Assembly: GCA_049601975.1 (NCBI GenBank)
Contig: JBMYRC010000030.1
Location: forward strand, 1 to 36,960
From: UBA6544 sp049601975
GTDB taxonomy: Bacteria; Pseudomonadota; Alphaproteobacteria; UBA8366
Reading direction: 5' to 3'
DNA length: 36,960 nucleotides
In this document: positions 23,754 through 32,702 of the stretch, one piece after another
Position numbering within the stretch: position 1 is the stretch's first letter
Layout of the letters: each line of letters opens with the position of its first letter
Notes under the pieces: model-generated
Seen by the model: the letters and a program-made list of their open reading frames with translations, nothing else
The model's database searches: none
What the model was told of the DNA's origin: nothing
Position numbers and translations under genes: made by a program

Positions 23754-25478
23754 ATGGTCGATCCTATACGCCTTGAATTAATTAAGAACGCGCTCGTCAT
23801 GGTCTCTGACAACATGATGGTGTCGGTACTGCGCACATCGCGTTCAACCCTGGTTAAATCGAACATGGATTTCTCCGCATCCATCCTCGATGCGGATGGC
23901 GATATGGTGGCACAAGGGTTAGCGCTGCCGGGGCACCTAGGTGCCACTATGCCGGCCCTACGCGGCTGTCTCGATTATTTCGGTGATGACATCCAGCCGG
24001 GCGACATTCTCGCCAGTAACGACCCCTACGCTGGGGCCAGTCATCTCAACGACATTTTCATGTTCCGCCCCGTCTACAAGGATGGTGAACGTATCTGCAT
24101 TCTAGGCCTTATTCTACACCACACCGATCTTGGCGGTCGGGTCGCGGGCGGGCAGGCGGCAGATAGCGACGAGATTTATCAAGAGGGCCTTCGCATTCCG
24201 CCGAGCAAAATCTATGTCGCGGACAAACCGAACGACACGTTGATGCGCGTGATAGAACACAACACGAGAGTGCCCAACACCGTGATGGGGGACGTTCGGG
24301 CGCAACTCGCCGCGCTGATCTCCGGCGAAGCGGAAATATTGAAACTGGCAGAGACTTACAGCACCGACGAGTTGAAGACTTATATGCGCGCGTTGATCGA
24401 CTATACCGAACGCTTGGTGCGGAACAGCATACGCGCGTTGCCCGATGGCGAAGCTGAATTCACCGAATTCAACGACGATGACGGTGTCGGTGGAGGCCCC
24501 GTGGAAATCAAACTGAAGCTCACTGTAAAAGACGATGAGATCATCGCCGATTACACCGGCACGTCGCCACAAAAGGGCGGTGCCTTGCACCCGAATTACT
24601 GGTTCACCGCGTCGCTGACTTATGCGGGGCTGCGCGCCGTACTGCCGGCGGAGACGCCGAATAATGTCGGGTTTTATCGCCCGATCACGGTCATCGCGCC
24701 GAAAGGCTGTTGGGTGAACCCGCAATTCCCCGCCGCCGTCGGCGCCCGCGGCCAAGGTGGCTACCGGGTCCGCACGGTGGTGACCGGGGCGTTGGCAAAG
24801 CTGTATCCGGGAAAGATGCCGGCTTGCCCCGGTGGTAACGAACTGGGACTTTCCGTCACCGGTATCGACGCGGACCGAAAGCGCTTCCTGCATGTGGAAT
24901 TTCATAATGTGACCGGCCGTGGTGGTGGGCCCGATCAAGATGGCCAGGATGCGGGGCCCTATTGGCTCGGCAATATGGCGAATACCTCGGTCGAAATTAT
25001 CGAGGCGGAGAATCCGCTCCTGATCGACGAGTACGGGTTTCTACCGGACACTGGTGGCCCCGGGAAATACCGAGGAGCGCTTGGTATGGTGCGCCAATAC
25101 CGGCTGACGGCAGACGAAGCCATCGTCCAGCAACGCGCCGACCGTCATGTCTTTCCGTGTTGGGGAATTTTCGACGGTAAACCCGGCGCACTGTCAAAAT
25201 CCTATTTTGTACGTGACGGCAAGCGCGAGGAAGCACCCTCGAAATTCGTGCAAACGATGCGCCAGGGCGAGACCTTCCGCGCGGAGATGGCGGGCTCTGG
25301 CGGCTACGGCGAACCGTTCGAGCGCGACCCGCACGCGGTCGCCGAAGATGTGAGACAAGAAAAACTCTCTGTCGATCATGCAAAGGTCGAATACGGCGTT
25401 ATCGTTGATTCCAACGCGGTGTTGGATATCGCTGCAACCAGCGCGCTGCGACAAAACAAGGGAGGGCCCGCGGAATGA
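23754..25478 (+). CDS. hyuB: Hydantoinase B/oxoprolinase family subunit
   Basis: A 574-residue HyuB-type subunit of the ATP-dependent hydantoinase/5-oxoprolinase/acetone carboxylase group. The start IRLELIKNALVMVSDNMMV is characteristic, followed by DMVAQGLALPGHLGAT, then DILASNDPYAGASHLNDI and HHTDLGGRVAGG. The Gly-rich segment GRGGGPDQDGQDAGPYWLGN near residue 390 is also typical. The reaction is probably ATP-driven opening of a cyclic amide, with HyuA supplying the ATPase; the substrate is not specified by sequence. It overlaps hyuA by ATGA at 25475-25478. The usual order in genomes is often A then B; here B comes first. Confidence 0.92.
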   Translation: MVDPIRLELIKNALVMVSDNMMVSVLRTSRSTLVKSNMDFSASILDADGDMVAQGLALPGHLGATMPALRGCLDYFGDDIQPGDILASNDPYAGASHLNDIFMFRPVYKDGERICILGLILHHTDLGGRVAGGQAADSDEIYQEGLRIPPSKIYVADKPNDTLMRVIEHNTRVPNTVMGDVRAQLAALISGEAEILKLAETYSTDELKTYMRALIDYTERLVRNSIRALPDGEAEFTEFNDDDGVGGGPVEIKLKLTVKDDEIIADYTGTSPQKGGALHPNYWFTASLTYAGLRAVLPAETPNNVGFYRPITVIAPKGCWVNPQFPAAVGARGQGGYRVRTVVTGALAKLYPGKMPACPGGNELGLSVTGIDADRKRFLHVEFHNVTGRGGGPDQDGQDAGPYWLGNMANTSVEIIEAENPLLIDEYGFLPDTGGPGKYRGALGMVRQYRLTADEAIVQQRADRHVFPCWGIFDGKPGALSKSYFVRDGKREEAPSKFVQTMRQGETFRAEMAGSGGYGEPFERDPHAVAEDVRQEKLSVDHAKVEYGVIVDSNAVLDIAATSALRQNKGGPAE

Positions 25479-27562
25479 GCGGCTTTAGACTTGGCGTCGA
25501 TATCGGCGGCACCTTCACCGACATTGTGTTACTCGACGAAAGCGGCGCGCTTCACAACAAGAAGATTCTCTCGACGCCGGACGACTACAGCCGGGCCATC
25601 GAGGAGGGTGTGCGAGAGCTCCTGAATACAACTGGCGTGAACGCGTCGGATATCGTCGAACTGGCACATGGCACCACGGTCGCCACCAATGCCATCATCG
25701 AACGCAAAGGCGTCAACGTCGCCTTGATCACCACGGAAGGCTTTCGCGATGTCTTGGAGATCGCGCGATTCCGAGCACCTCGACTCTACGATGTGAGCTT
25801 TCGAAAACCGGACCCCTTGGTTGAGCGTCGCCTGCGGTTCACGGTGCCGGAGCGGATCACCGCCACAGGCGCGATCGACCGACCGTTGGACGTCGATGCC
25901 CTGGAAGCGGTCGCCGAGCGCTGCCTCGCGGAAAAAGTCGACGCCTTGGCCGTCTGTTTCATCAATGCCTATGTAAATCCCGAACATGAAGAACAGGCCG
26001 CGAAGATACTGCGGGACCGTTTGCCCGGCGTCTCGGTCACGCTGTCGAGTGAGCTGGTACCGCAAATTCAAGAATACGAGCGCACTAGTACCGCGGTGGT
26101 AAACGCCTATATCCGCCCTGTGATTGAACGCTATACCGAACGCCTGGAAGCGCGCTTACAGGATATCGGAATTGGCGTACCGTTGAACATCATGCAGTCA
26201 AACGGAGGGGTGCTTCCGGCGCGAGTGGCGGCGGAAAAACCCATCTTCGTGATCGAGTCTGGACCCGCCGCCGGAGTTGTCGGCGCCCAGCGGCTGGGGC
26301 AAAAACTAGGCTACGACGACTGTATCGTTTTCGACATGGGTGGCACGACCGCGAAGGCTACCATCATCGCTGACGGTGAATTCTCCATGGCACCCGAAAC
26401 CGAAGTCGGCGGTGATGCAGCACTCGGCCACCGCATGACCCAGGGTTCCGGATATCTGGTGCAAGCCCCCACCATCGACATTGCCGAAGTTGGCGCCGGC
26501 GGCGGCAGCATCGCCTGGATCGATTCCGGTGGCGGCATCCAAGTCGGGCCGCAGAGCGCCGGGGCAATGCCAGGGCCGGTGTGCTACGACCAAGGTGGCA
26601 CGGAGCCGACGGTAACAGATGCGAATTTACATCTTGGGTATATCAATCCGGGCGCACTGGTCGGCGGCGAACTTACGCTGAACCGAGAGAAATCTGAGGC
26701 GACGTTAAGCGATATCGCCAAGCGCCTTGGGCAAGAAATTACTGATACTGCGTACGGCATTCATCTGATCGCCAATGCTCGAATGATGCGCGCGCTGAGC
26801 GCCGTCTCGTCGGAACGTGGCCTCAACCCGGCTGGATTTCCCTTGATGGCGTTCGGCGGTAATGGCGGCGTACATGTCTGTAACCTGGCCGAGGCCTTGC
26901 GTTGCCGACATGTCCTGGTGCCACCCGCCGCTGGATTGTTCAGCGCCCTCGGCCTGCTTTTCGCGGATATCGAGCACCAATGCATCCGCGCCTTCTATCA
27001 ACCGTTCGACGCGATCGATCTGGAGCACTGCAACACAGTGCTGGCGGGGTTGTGGGACGAGGCCGATGGATTGATCGCCGCGGACGGCTATGAGTCCGAT
27101 TCCCGGAACGTGAGGTGTTTTGCCGATTTGCGCTATGTCGGCCAGAACACCGCGCTGACCCTGCCGATCCCAAATCCGCCCTTGAACGCCGCTAAACTCG
27201 CTGAGATCGAAGAAACCTTCGCGCAAGCCCACGAAGCCACCTTCGGTTATCGCTCGGACGAAGAAAGCGTACAGTTCGTTACCATCAAGGCCGTCGGCCG
27301 TGGCTTGTCCGCAACACCGCGCGTGCCCGACAAAGTGACCGTGCCGGAGGGCTTGGCGAAATCCGGGCATCGGGATGCCTATTACGGTGAGGAGCATGGT
27401 TGGGTCGCCACCCCGATCATCGCTCGAAACGACCTTGGCCGCGAGCCGCGTCCTGGACCTCTCATCATCGAGGAATATGACAGCACCACAGTGGTCCGAC
27501 CGGGCTGGACCGCCGCACTCGACGATTGGAATAACATCGTCCTGATCAGGCCCGATGCCTGA
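25475..27562 (+). CDS. hyuA: Hydantoinase A/oxoprolinase family subunit
   Basis: A 695-residue HyuA-type ATPase subunit. The N-terminal nucleotide loop is VDIGGTFTDIVLLDESG, followed by ELAHGTTVATNAIIERKG. In the central ASKHA-like core are ESGPAAGVVGAQRLG, then DCIVFDMGGTTAKATII and VGAGGGSIAWIDSGGGIQVG, all family signatures. Length is usual. It is coupled to hyuB (4-bp overlap) and to a GNAT gene (8-bp overlap). Members include 5-oxoprolinase, N-methylhydantoinase and acetone carboxylase subunits; absence of an acxC-like small subunit argues against acetone carboxylase. Confidence 0.93.
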   Translation: MSGFRLGVDIGGTFTDIVLLDESGALHNKKILSTPDDYSRAIEEGVRELLNTTGVNASDIVELAHGTTVATNAIIERKGVNVALITTEGFRDVLEIARFRAPRLYDVSFRKPDPLVERRLRFTVPERITATGAIDRPLDVDALEAVAERCLAEKVDALAVCFINAYVNPEHEEQAAKILRDRLPGVSVTLSSELVPQIQEYERTSTAVVNAYIRPVIERYTERLEARLQDIGIGVPLNIMQSNGGVLPARVAAEKPIFVIESGPAAGVVGAQRLGQKLGYDDCIVFDMGGTTAKATIIADGEFSMAPETEVGGDAALGHRMTQGSGYLVQAPTIDIAEVGAGGGSIAWIDSGGGIQVGPQSAGAMPGPVCYDQGGTEPTVTDANLHLGYINPGALVGGELTLNREKSEATLSDIAKRLGQEITDTAYGIHLIANARMMRALSAVSSERGLNPAGFPLMAFGGNGGVHVCNLAEALRCRHVLVPPAAGLFSALGLLFADIEHQCIRAFYQPFDAIDLEHCNTVLAGLWDEADGLIAADGYESDSRNVRCFADLRYVGQNTALTLPIPNPPLNAAKLAEIEETFAQAHEATFGYRSDEESVQFVTIKAVGRGLSATPRVPDKVTVPEGLAKSGHRDAYYGEEHGWVATPIIARNDLGREPRPGPLIIEEYDSTTVVRPGWTAALDDWNNIVLIRPDA

Positions 27563-28019
27563 GAGCGACATTCGATTCCGGCGCGCTGCACCCGCTGACT
27601 TGCCCGCCATCGTCGATCTGTTGGCGGACGACGACATCGGCGCGACCCGGGAAGTACCGGGAACTCCACTCGACGGGCGATATCTCTCCGCCTTCGCGGC
27701 AATCGACAAAGACTCGAACCAACTCCTCGTCGTAGCCGAACAGGAGAGCGATATCGTCGGCTGCCTGCAACTCACCTTCATACCGGGCCTATCGCGCACC
27801 GGCATGTGGCGCGGCCAAATCGAAAGCGTCCGTTCGGCTAGGTCGGTTCGGGGCGAAGGTCTCGGACGGGAAATGTTCGAGTGGGCCATCGAAGAGTGTC
27901 GCGATCGAGGCTGCGGACTGGTGCAACTCACCACCGATAAGGGACGACCCGACGCCATGCGGTTTTACGAAGCACTCGGCTTCGGGGCGAGCCATGAAGG
28001 CATGAAGCTTAAACTGTAA
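27555..28019 (+). CDS. GNAT family N-acetyltransferase (copy 1)
   Basis: A 154-residue GNAT starting at ATG 27555, inside the last codons of hyuA. Recognisable parts are IRFRRAAPADLPAIVDLLAD at the N-terminus, the strand VGCLQLTFIPGL, the acetyl-CoA loop SARSVRGEGLGREMFEWAIE (pyrophosphate loop R-x2-G-x-G) and the C-terminal MRFYEALGFGASHEGMKLKL. It would acetylate an amine, possibly an amino-acid-like product of the HyuBA reaction; that link is from context only. Its stop is 8 bp from the end of the convergent subtilase pseudogene. Confidence 0.88.
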   Translation: MPESDIRFRRAAPADLPAIVDLLADDDIGATREVPGTPLDGRYLSAFAAIDKDSNQLLVVAEQESDIVGCLQLTFIPGLSRTGMWRGQIESVRSARSVRGEGLGREMFEWAIEECRDRGCGLVQLTTDKGRPDAMRFYEALGFGASHEGMKLKL

Positions 28020-28027
28020 GCATCGGC

Positions 28028-29176
28028 TCAGCAGAGTGGCGGCAATTCCAGAAGCCCCCATCCCGTGTAGCGGTCACGCCCGGGCTTGCCTCGATCCTTT
28101 GTATGCTTGCGGAGATACGCGCGAATTTCATCCACCGTCTTTAGATCTAGCTTCCGCTGTGCGGCCGCGACATAGGCAGTCACCACCGGGGCCGCGAAGG
28201 ATGTACCTGACATGGCCTTACCGCCGCCCGGCACCGCAGTCCAAATGCCGACACCAGGGGCAGCAAAATCAATGTAATCACCGGCCGTCGCAAAACGCGC
28301 GCTGCGCTCCGTGCGGTCCACGGCGGTCACGGCGATGACCGGTCCATAGGCTCCCAGAAAACTTTTCTTCTTCGAGAACGGCCCTCGATTGCCGGAGGAC
28401 GCGATCAAGATCATCCCGGCGGCACTCGCATGCTCGACGTATTTCTCGATCAACTTATTGCGGCCGCCACCGATACTGAAATTCACCACGGGTACTTTCT
28501 GATGGATCATCCAATCGATGGCCCGCACGATGCTTTTGGCGCTACCGACGGCTTTTCCCTTTTTGTTGCGATGAAACACGTTGGCATGAACTATTTCTGC
28601 GCCCGGCAATAACCCGTGCCAGCCCGATTGGCTCGCGATGATGGCGGTGACAGCGGTACCGTTACTGGTGCGCGCCAATTTTTGACCCTTTAAATGAAAC
28701 GATCGATGAGTGATCTTCATACCTTTGAAAGCAGGGTGTTTGCTGTCTATCAAATTATCAACGACGCCAATTCGTAAGCCCGCCCCGCAAGCCTTACCCG
28801 CTTTTTGCCATTTTGCCGCGGCACGCGGGGTATAACTTTTATCGGCCTTAGCTGCGTGATGTTCGAAATGGTGATGGGCGTCCACGACCACGTCGCCAAA
28901 CTTCTTTTCGTGCTTATCGCGGGCATGAAACGGATGCGCGCCATCTTTAATTCGGAGGTGATACAACTGACCGCCGATCCCCGGTAGATGGGTCACGTCG
29001 ATGACCTCAAGACCGAGATTGGGTAGATGGCGCAAGTAATCCGCAGGTGGGTCGAGGACCAGAAGTTCCTCTTCATCATGCGGGTGATGTTCCTCCCCTC
29101 ACTTGGGGGGAAGGGGGCTGCACGCCGCGTTCAAGGCGAATAGAAATCCAACCGCTAAAATCTTAAAAAGACGCAT
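28028..29176 (-). pseudogene. S8 subtilisin-like lipoprotein with in-frame TGA and missing catalytic His
   Basis: GGAGG 9 bp before ATG 29176 and a lipoprotein signal (MRLFKILAVGFLFALNAAC, Cys19 as lipid site) mark the true start. TGA at 29101-29099 interrupts codon 26, after which the same frame runs uninterrupted (GEEHHPHDEEELLVLDPPAD...) to TAG/TGA near 28028. The subtilase domain keeps Asp140 (GVVDNLID), the oxyanion Asn263 (SSGNRGP) and the Ser326 region (MSGTSFAAP). Where the family has His in HGTxVA, the sequence reads SNGTAVTAII, with Asn172 (codon AAC at 28663-28661). It therefore looks inactive by two independent lesions. A TTG at 29035 could yield a cytosolic product, which is unlikely to be functional as a protease. 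A pseudo-enzyme role cannot be ruled out. Confidence 0.8.
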
Positions 29177-29278
29177 ATCCAAGGTCCTCCCGAATTTGGT
29201 CAAAACTTGCCGTATCGCCGAGCCACTGCCAAGTTAATCATCGTGAGCAAGGCAGATCATCCGGGAAGGAACCGATCA

Positions 29279-30148
29279 ATGAGCGCACTGGTCGAAGAAC
29301 AATCGATGCGGATCACGAAGATTAAGGCGCATATCGGTGCCGAGGTCACTGGTGTCGACTTGCGCTACCCTCTGGATGGCGCCACCCGTCAGCAGATTTA
29401 TGACGCCTTGGTGGAAAACGTCGCCGTGGTCATTCGCGACCAACACCTAACGGCGACGGAGTATCGCGTGGCCATGGAACAGTTCGGCGAATTGATGGAA
29501 GATCAGAACCGGCTCTATCTGGCGGAGGGCGAGCCCTTGGTCAGCGTCTTGTCGAACCGCTTGAAAGCCAGCGACGGGCAACCGGCAAAGACCGGTGCCA
29601 ACGCTACCTGGCACACCGATCATACCAATCAGGAACGGCCTCCAAAGTTCACCTGTCTTTACGGTGTCGAGCTACCGGATAGCGGCGGCGGCACCTCGGT
29701 CTGCAACACGCGGGCGGCCTACGAAGCGCTACCAACAGAGAAACGCACGCAACTAGACGGAATGAAAACAGAGAACACGCTGATCAGTAGCGCCCGTTTC
29801 AACATCGCCAATCCCGATATTCTGGCAGCACAGAAAGCGTCCACCAATCCGCCGATGGTCCATCCACTGGTTCGCACGCATCCAGATACCGGCACCAAGG
29901 CAATCTGGTTTCATAAAAGCAAAACCGAGACGGTTACCGGACTGAACGCACCCGATACGCAAGATTTCTTGGAGGAATTGCTGGAGACGGCAATTCGGCC
30001 CGAGTTCGAATATCTGCACGAATGGAAGCTTGGAGATATGTTGATGATCGACAACCGCGCCGCCATGCACAAAGCCGGACATGACTACGACCACAACCAA
30101 CATCGCCACCTCTACCGCATTCTCGTGCGCGGCGACCGGCCGGTCTGA
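29279..30148 (+). CDS. TauD/TfdA family Fe(II)/2-oxoglutarate dioxygenase (copy 2)
   Basis: A 289-residue oxygenase closer to the taurine/2,4-D dioxygenase core than copy 1. The ligands are His112 and Asp114 (WHTDHTNQ) and His264 (NRAAMHKAGHDY), with Arg280 (HRHLYRILVRGDRP) for 2-oxoglutarate. ATG 29279 is chosen because AAGGA lies about 8 bp upstream; the frame extends to 29207 without a ribosome site. It is divergent from the subtilase pseudogene and 3 bp upstream of an HpcH/HpaI aldolase, so oxygenation followed by C-C cleavage is a plausible two-step route. The substrate is unknown. Confidence 0.9.
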   Translation: MSALVEEQSMRITKIKAHIGAEVTGVDLRYPLDGATRQQIYDALVENVAVVIRDQHLTATEYRVAMEQFGELMEDQNRLYLAEGEPLVSVLSNRLKASDGQPAKTGANATWHTDHTNQERPPKFTCLYGVELPDSGGGTSVCNTRAAYEALPTEKRTQLDGMKTENTLISSARFNIANPDILAAQKASTNPPMVHPLVRTHPDTGTKAIWFHKSKTETVTGLNAPDTQDFLEELLETAIRPEFEYLHEWKLGDMLMIDNRAAMHKAGHDYDHNQHRHLYRILVRGDRPV

Positions 30149-30151
30149 TCG

Positions 30152-30931
30152 ATGGCCATACCCAATCTGAAACGGATGCTCGCATCGCGGAAATTGAAGC
30201 TCGGCCATTCCGTGTTCGAATTCAACTCACCCGGCCTCGGTCAAATCATCGCTGCCGCGGGGATCGATTTCATCTTCATGGATATGGAGCATTCCGGTTT
30301 CGGCATCGGCGATGTCAAACGCGCCATTACCGGGTTCCGGGCCGGCAACCTGCCCGTCATGGTGCGCCCACCCTCTAACGCCTATCATCATATCGCGCGG
30401 GTCCTAGATGTGGGGGCAGACGGGCTGGTGATGCCGATGGTCGGCTCCGCCGAAGAGGCAGAACATATCGTCTCTAGCATGAAGTATCCGCCGCTGGGGA
30501 AGCGTGGTGTCGCATTGAACATCGCACATGACAGATATATCCCTGGCGATACGTCGAAAGGCTTGGCGGCGGCGAACAACCGAACCGCCTTCGCCGCATT
30601 GATCGAGACACAAGACGGATTGCGCAACGTCGACGCCATCGCCGCTACGAAGGGCCTCGATTGCCTTTGGATCGGACATTTCGATCTTAGTTGCTCGCTC
30701 GGCATTCCCGGCGAATTCGATCACCCGGAATTCAAAAAAGCGTCCGCGAAAGTCAAACGAGCGGCGCGCAAGCACAACAAGGCGTTCGGCCGATTGGCCG
30801 GAACACCCGAGGAGACCATCGCCTTACACAAGCAAGGCTACGACTTGCTGTGCTACTCCGGCGACCTCTGGATCTATCAGCAGGCATTGATCGCCGGAGT
30901 CGCGGAAATTCGAGCCAAGTGTAAGACCTAA
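30152..30931 (+). CDS. HpcH/HpaI-type class II aldolase (2-oxo-3-hydroxyacid aldolase)
   Basis: A 259-residue metal-dependent aldolase of the 4-hydroxy-2-oxoheptanedioate/2-keto-3-deoxy-rhamnonate type. Features are FIFMDMEHSGFGIGDVK near the N-terminus, the catalytic Arg in MVRPPSN, metal-binding Glu in FAALIETQDGL and Asp in IGHFDLSCSLG. It would release pyruvate (or glyoxylate) and an aldehyde. It is 3 bp after the TauD-family gene and so probably in one operon. Its TAA overlaps the TAG of the convergent enoyl-CoA hydratase in CTAA (30928-30931). Confidence 0.92.
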   Translation: MAIPNLKRMLASRKLKLGHSVFEFNSPGLGQIIAAAGIDFIFMDMEHSGFGIGDVKRAITGFRAGNLPVMVRPPSNAYHHIARVLDVGADGLVMPMVGSAEEAEHIVSSMKYPPLGKRGVALNIAHDRYIPGDTSKGLAAANNRTAFAALIETQDGLRNVDAIAATKGLDCLWIGHFDLSCSLGIPGEFDHPEFKKASAKVKRAARKHNKAFGRLAGTPEETIALHKQGYDLLCYSGDLWIYQQALIAGVAEIRAKCKT

Positions 30932-31734
30932 CTCCCCTTCCAATTCGGCGCCCGCTTCTCGGCAAAGGCGCGGGGGCCTTCCAGCGCGTCGTCTGACAAC
31001 CGCCGCCGACGCTCGCCGTCATTCAAGGTGTAATAGGCTTGGGCCAAAGGATGGTCCAAGCCCTTCATTGTCGCTTCCTTGGTGGCTCGGACCGCGAGTG
31101 GCGCACAGCGCAGGATATCGGCGACCCAACCGTCGACCGTCTCATCCAACTTCTCAAGCGGCACCACTTCGTTCACCAATCCCAATTCGTATGCGCGCTG
31201 CGCCGACATGTGCCGTCCCGTTAGCATATATCCCATTGCGACCTTAAGGCCGATCTGGCGCGGCAGACGGTGGACACCGGCGGAGCCAGCGATCAAACCC
31301 CGGCGCGGCTCCGGCAGGCCGAACTCTGCGTGATCGGCGGCGATGATGATATCGCAGGCCAAGGCCTGCTCGAGTCCACCGCCCAAGGCAAAGCCGTTGA
31401 CCCGGGCGATAATCGGTTTCGGGAAATGCCAACGTTCGATCAGGCTTTTCGACTCTCCCGCCAGCCGCTCCCAGTAGGTACGCTGGGCGTCGTCGGCCTC
31501 ACGCTCGCGGGCGCGGTGTTTCAAATCAGCTCCGGCGCAGAAGGCCCGCTCACCCGCACCGGTGACGACCGCGACCCAGATATCGTCGTTCCGCTCAACC
31601 TCGTCAAAATGATGCGAAAGTTCCCAACGCAGTTCCGGATTCAGCGAATTCATGGCTTCGGGCCGGTTCAACGTGATCCGCGCCACATGCCCATCGACCT
31701 CGAATTTGGATAAATTTTGTGTGTCGCCGCTCAT
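30928..31734 (-). CDS. Enoyl-CoA hydratase/isomerase family protein (crotonase)
   Basis: A 268-residue crotonase. The oxyanion-hole segments are AFCAGADLKHRA and NGFALGGGLEQALACD; the acidic catalytic positions are the Glu in GGGLEQ and in FGLPEPRRGLIAG. This arrangement fits hydration of trans-2-enoyl-CoA, although the superfamily includes isomerases and decarboxylases. ATG 31734 follows AGGAGG at 6 bp. NudC lies upstream in the same direction with a hairpin between them, so the gene may have its own promoter in the short gap or depend on readthrough. Confidence 0.92.
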   Translation of the reverse strand: MSGDTQNLSKFEVDGHVARITLNRPEAMNSLNPELRWELSHHFDEVERNDDIWVAVVTGAGERAFCAGADLKHRAREREADDAQRTYWERLAGESKSLIERWHFPKPIIARVNGFALGGGLEQALACDIIIAADHAEFGLPEPRRGLIAGSAGVHRLPRQIGLKVAMGYMLTGRHMSAQRAYELGLVNEVVPLEKLDETVDGWVADILRCAPLAVRATKEATMKGLDHPLAQAYYTLNDGERRRRLSDDALEGPRAFAEKRAPNWKGS

Positions 31735-31753
31735 GTGATGCCTCCTAAAATCA

Positions 31754-31776
31754 GTTGAGAAATATCGAGTCTCAAC
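31754..31776 (-). terminator. Inverted repeat between nudC and the enoyl-CoA hydratase gene
   Basis: GTTGAGA and TCTCAAC form a 7-bp stem with a 9-nt loop; on the minus strand it is followed by TGATTTT. It could be a weak terminator for nudC or an attenuator, close to the AGGAGG of the hydratase gene. Confidence 0.35.
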
Positions 31777-31802
31777 CTAATGCGGCACGGCGCGGCGAAC
31801 AG

Positions 31803-32702
31803 TCAGTCGCGGCCGTCGACCCAAGCGGACATCAATTGGCGCGCCATCGAATCCGCCGGCGGCAGACGGAATTCAGTCTTCTCGATATTGCGGATTTCAT
31901 CCTTGGTGAACCAACGGGTCTCGATGATCTCCGTCATATCCGGCGTCGAGACACCTTCGGGACAATCGGCAAAATATCCCAGCATCAAACTGGATGGGAA
32001 CGGCCAAGGTTGCGAGGCGAAATATTTTACCGTTGTCGTCTTCACACCCGCTTCTTCCTCAACTTCGCGCGCAACCGCTTCTTCCAATGTCTCGCCGATT
32101 TCGACAAACCCAGCGAAGCAGGAGAACCATTTCGCAGGCCGACGGCTATTGTGACCCAACAGGCATTCGTCTCCGCGCCGCACCAACATGATCACCGCCG
32201 GATCTACACGGGGATATTGCGAGGCCTCACAGCTGGAGCACTGGCGGCGATGCCCACCGTCACGCAACTCGCTCGGCGCACCACAACGTGGACAAAATCC
32301 ATGCGTCTCGTGCCAGGCAAAAATGCCGCGCCCGAAAGCCAACATGGCGCCGTCCGATTGACCCATGGCGGATCCCACATCGCGCAAATTACGGAAATGG
32401 CCGCGCTCGGTCAGTTCCGGGACGCCGACCGGCTCGTCATAGCGCGACACATCGACCGCGAAATAGGCGCGCTCATCTGATTTACCCAAAAACACCAAGT
32501 CGGGACCATCGTCCAAAAGGCTCCCCGCTTCGGCGATCGTCAATCCGCCCGCTTGCGGTGAATTGGCGGATTCGTCGATCAAGTTCTGACCGCGCCATAC
32601 CGGCAGCAGGACGGTTTCGGGATTTGCCAATTGTGCAGCGACAAAATCCGCATCGGACCGCTTTTCTGACATCCTGTCGATTTGAGCTTCCGTATAAAAC
32701 AC
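31803..32702 (-). CDS. nudC: NADH pyrophosphatase / NAD-cap hydrolase NudC
   Basis: A 299-residue Nudix enzyme that hydrolyses NADH to NMNH and AMP and removes NAD caps from RNA. An N-terminal domain is followed by a zinc ribbon (CPRCG and CSSC, about residues 137-158) and the Nudix box GFVEIGETLEEAVAREVEEE. The NudC signature SQPWPFPSSLMLGY follows the box. All key residues are present. The GTG start at 32702 has GGAGG 6 bp upstream. It diverges from the Lrp/AsnC regulator across an AT-rich region. Confidence 0.97.
   Translation of the reverse strand: MFYTEAQIDRMSEKRSDADFVAAQLANPETVLLPVWRGQNLIDESANSPQAGGLTIAEAGSLLDDGPDLVFLGKSDERAYFAVDVSRYDEPVGVPELTERGHFRNLRDVGSAMGQSDGAMLAFGRGIFAWHETHGFCPRCGAPSELRDGGHRRQCSSCEASQYPRVDPAVIMLVRRGDECLLGHNSRRPAKWFSCFAGFVEIGETLEEAVAREVEEEAGVKTTTVKYFASQPWPFPSSLMLGYFADCPEGVSTPDMTEIIETRWFTKDEIRNIEKTEFRLPPADSMARQLMSAWVDGRD

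Noticed and set aside
24114..24938. 274-codon minus-strand open frame inside hyuB
   Set aside because: Antisense shadow of a well-conserved hydantoinase gene; no ribosome site or recognisable domain.
26705..27958. 417-codon open frame on the minus strand across hyuA and the GNAT gene
   Set aside because: It is antisense to two clear genes, has low-complexity Arg/Ser/Gly composition and no family motif.
4539..29101. Recoding of TGA (as Trp or selenocysteine) to explain the interrupted genes
   Set aside because: Many intact genes here end at TGA exactly where their families end (for example the PhaC-like gene, the SDR and hyuB), so TGA is a stop. No SECIS-like context was seen, and one interruption is TAG.
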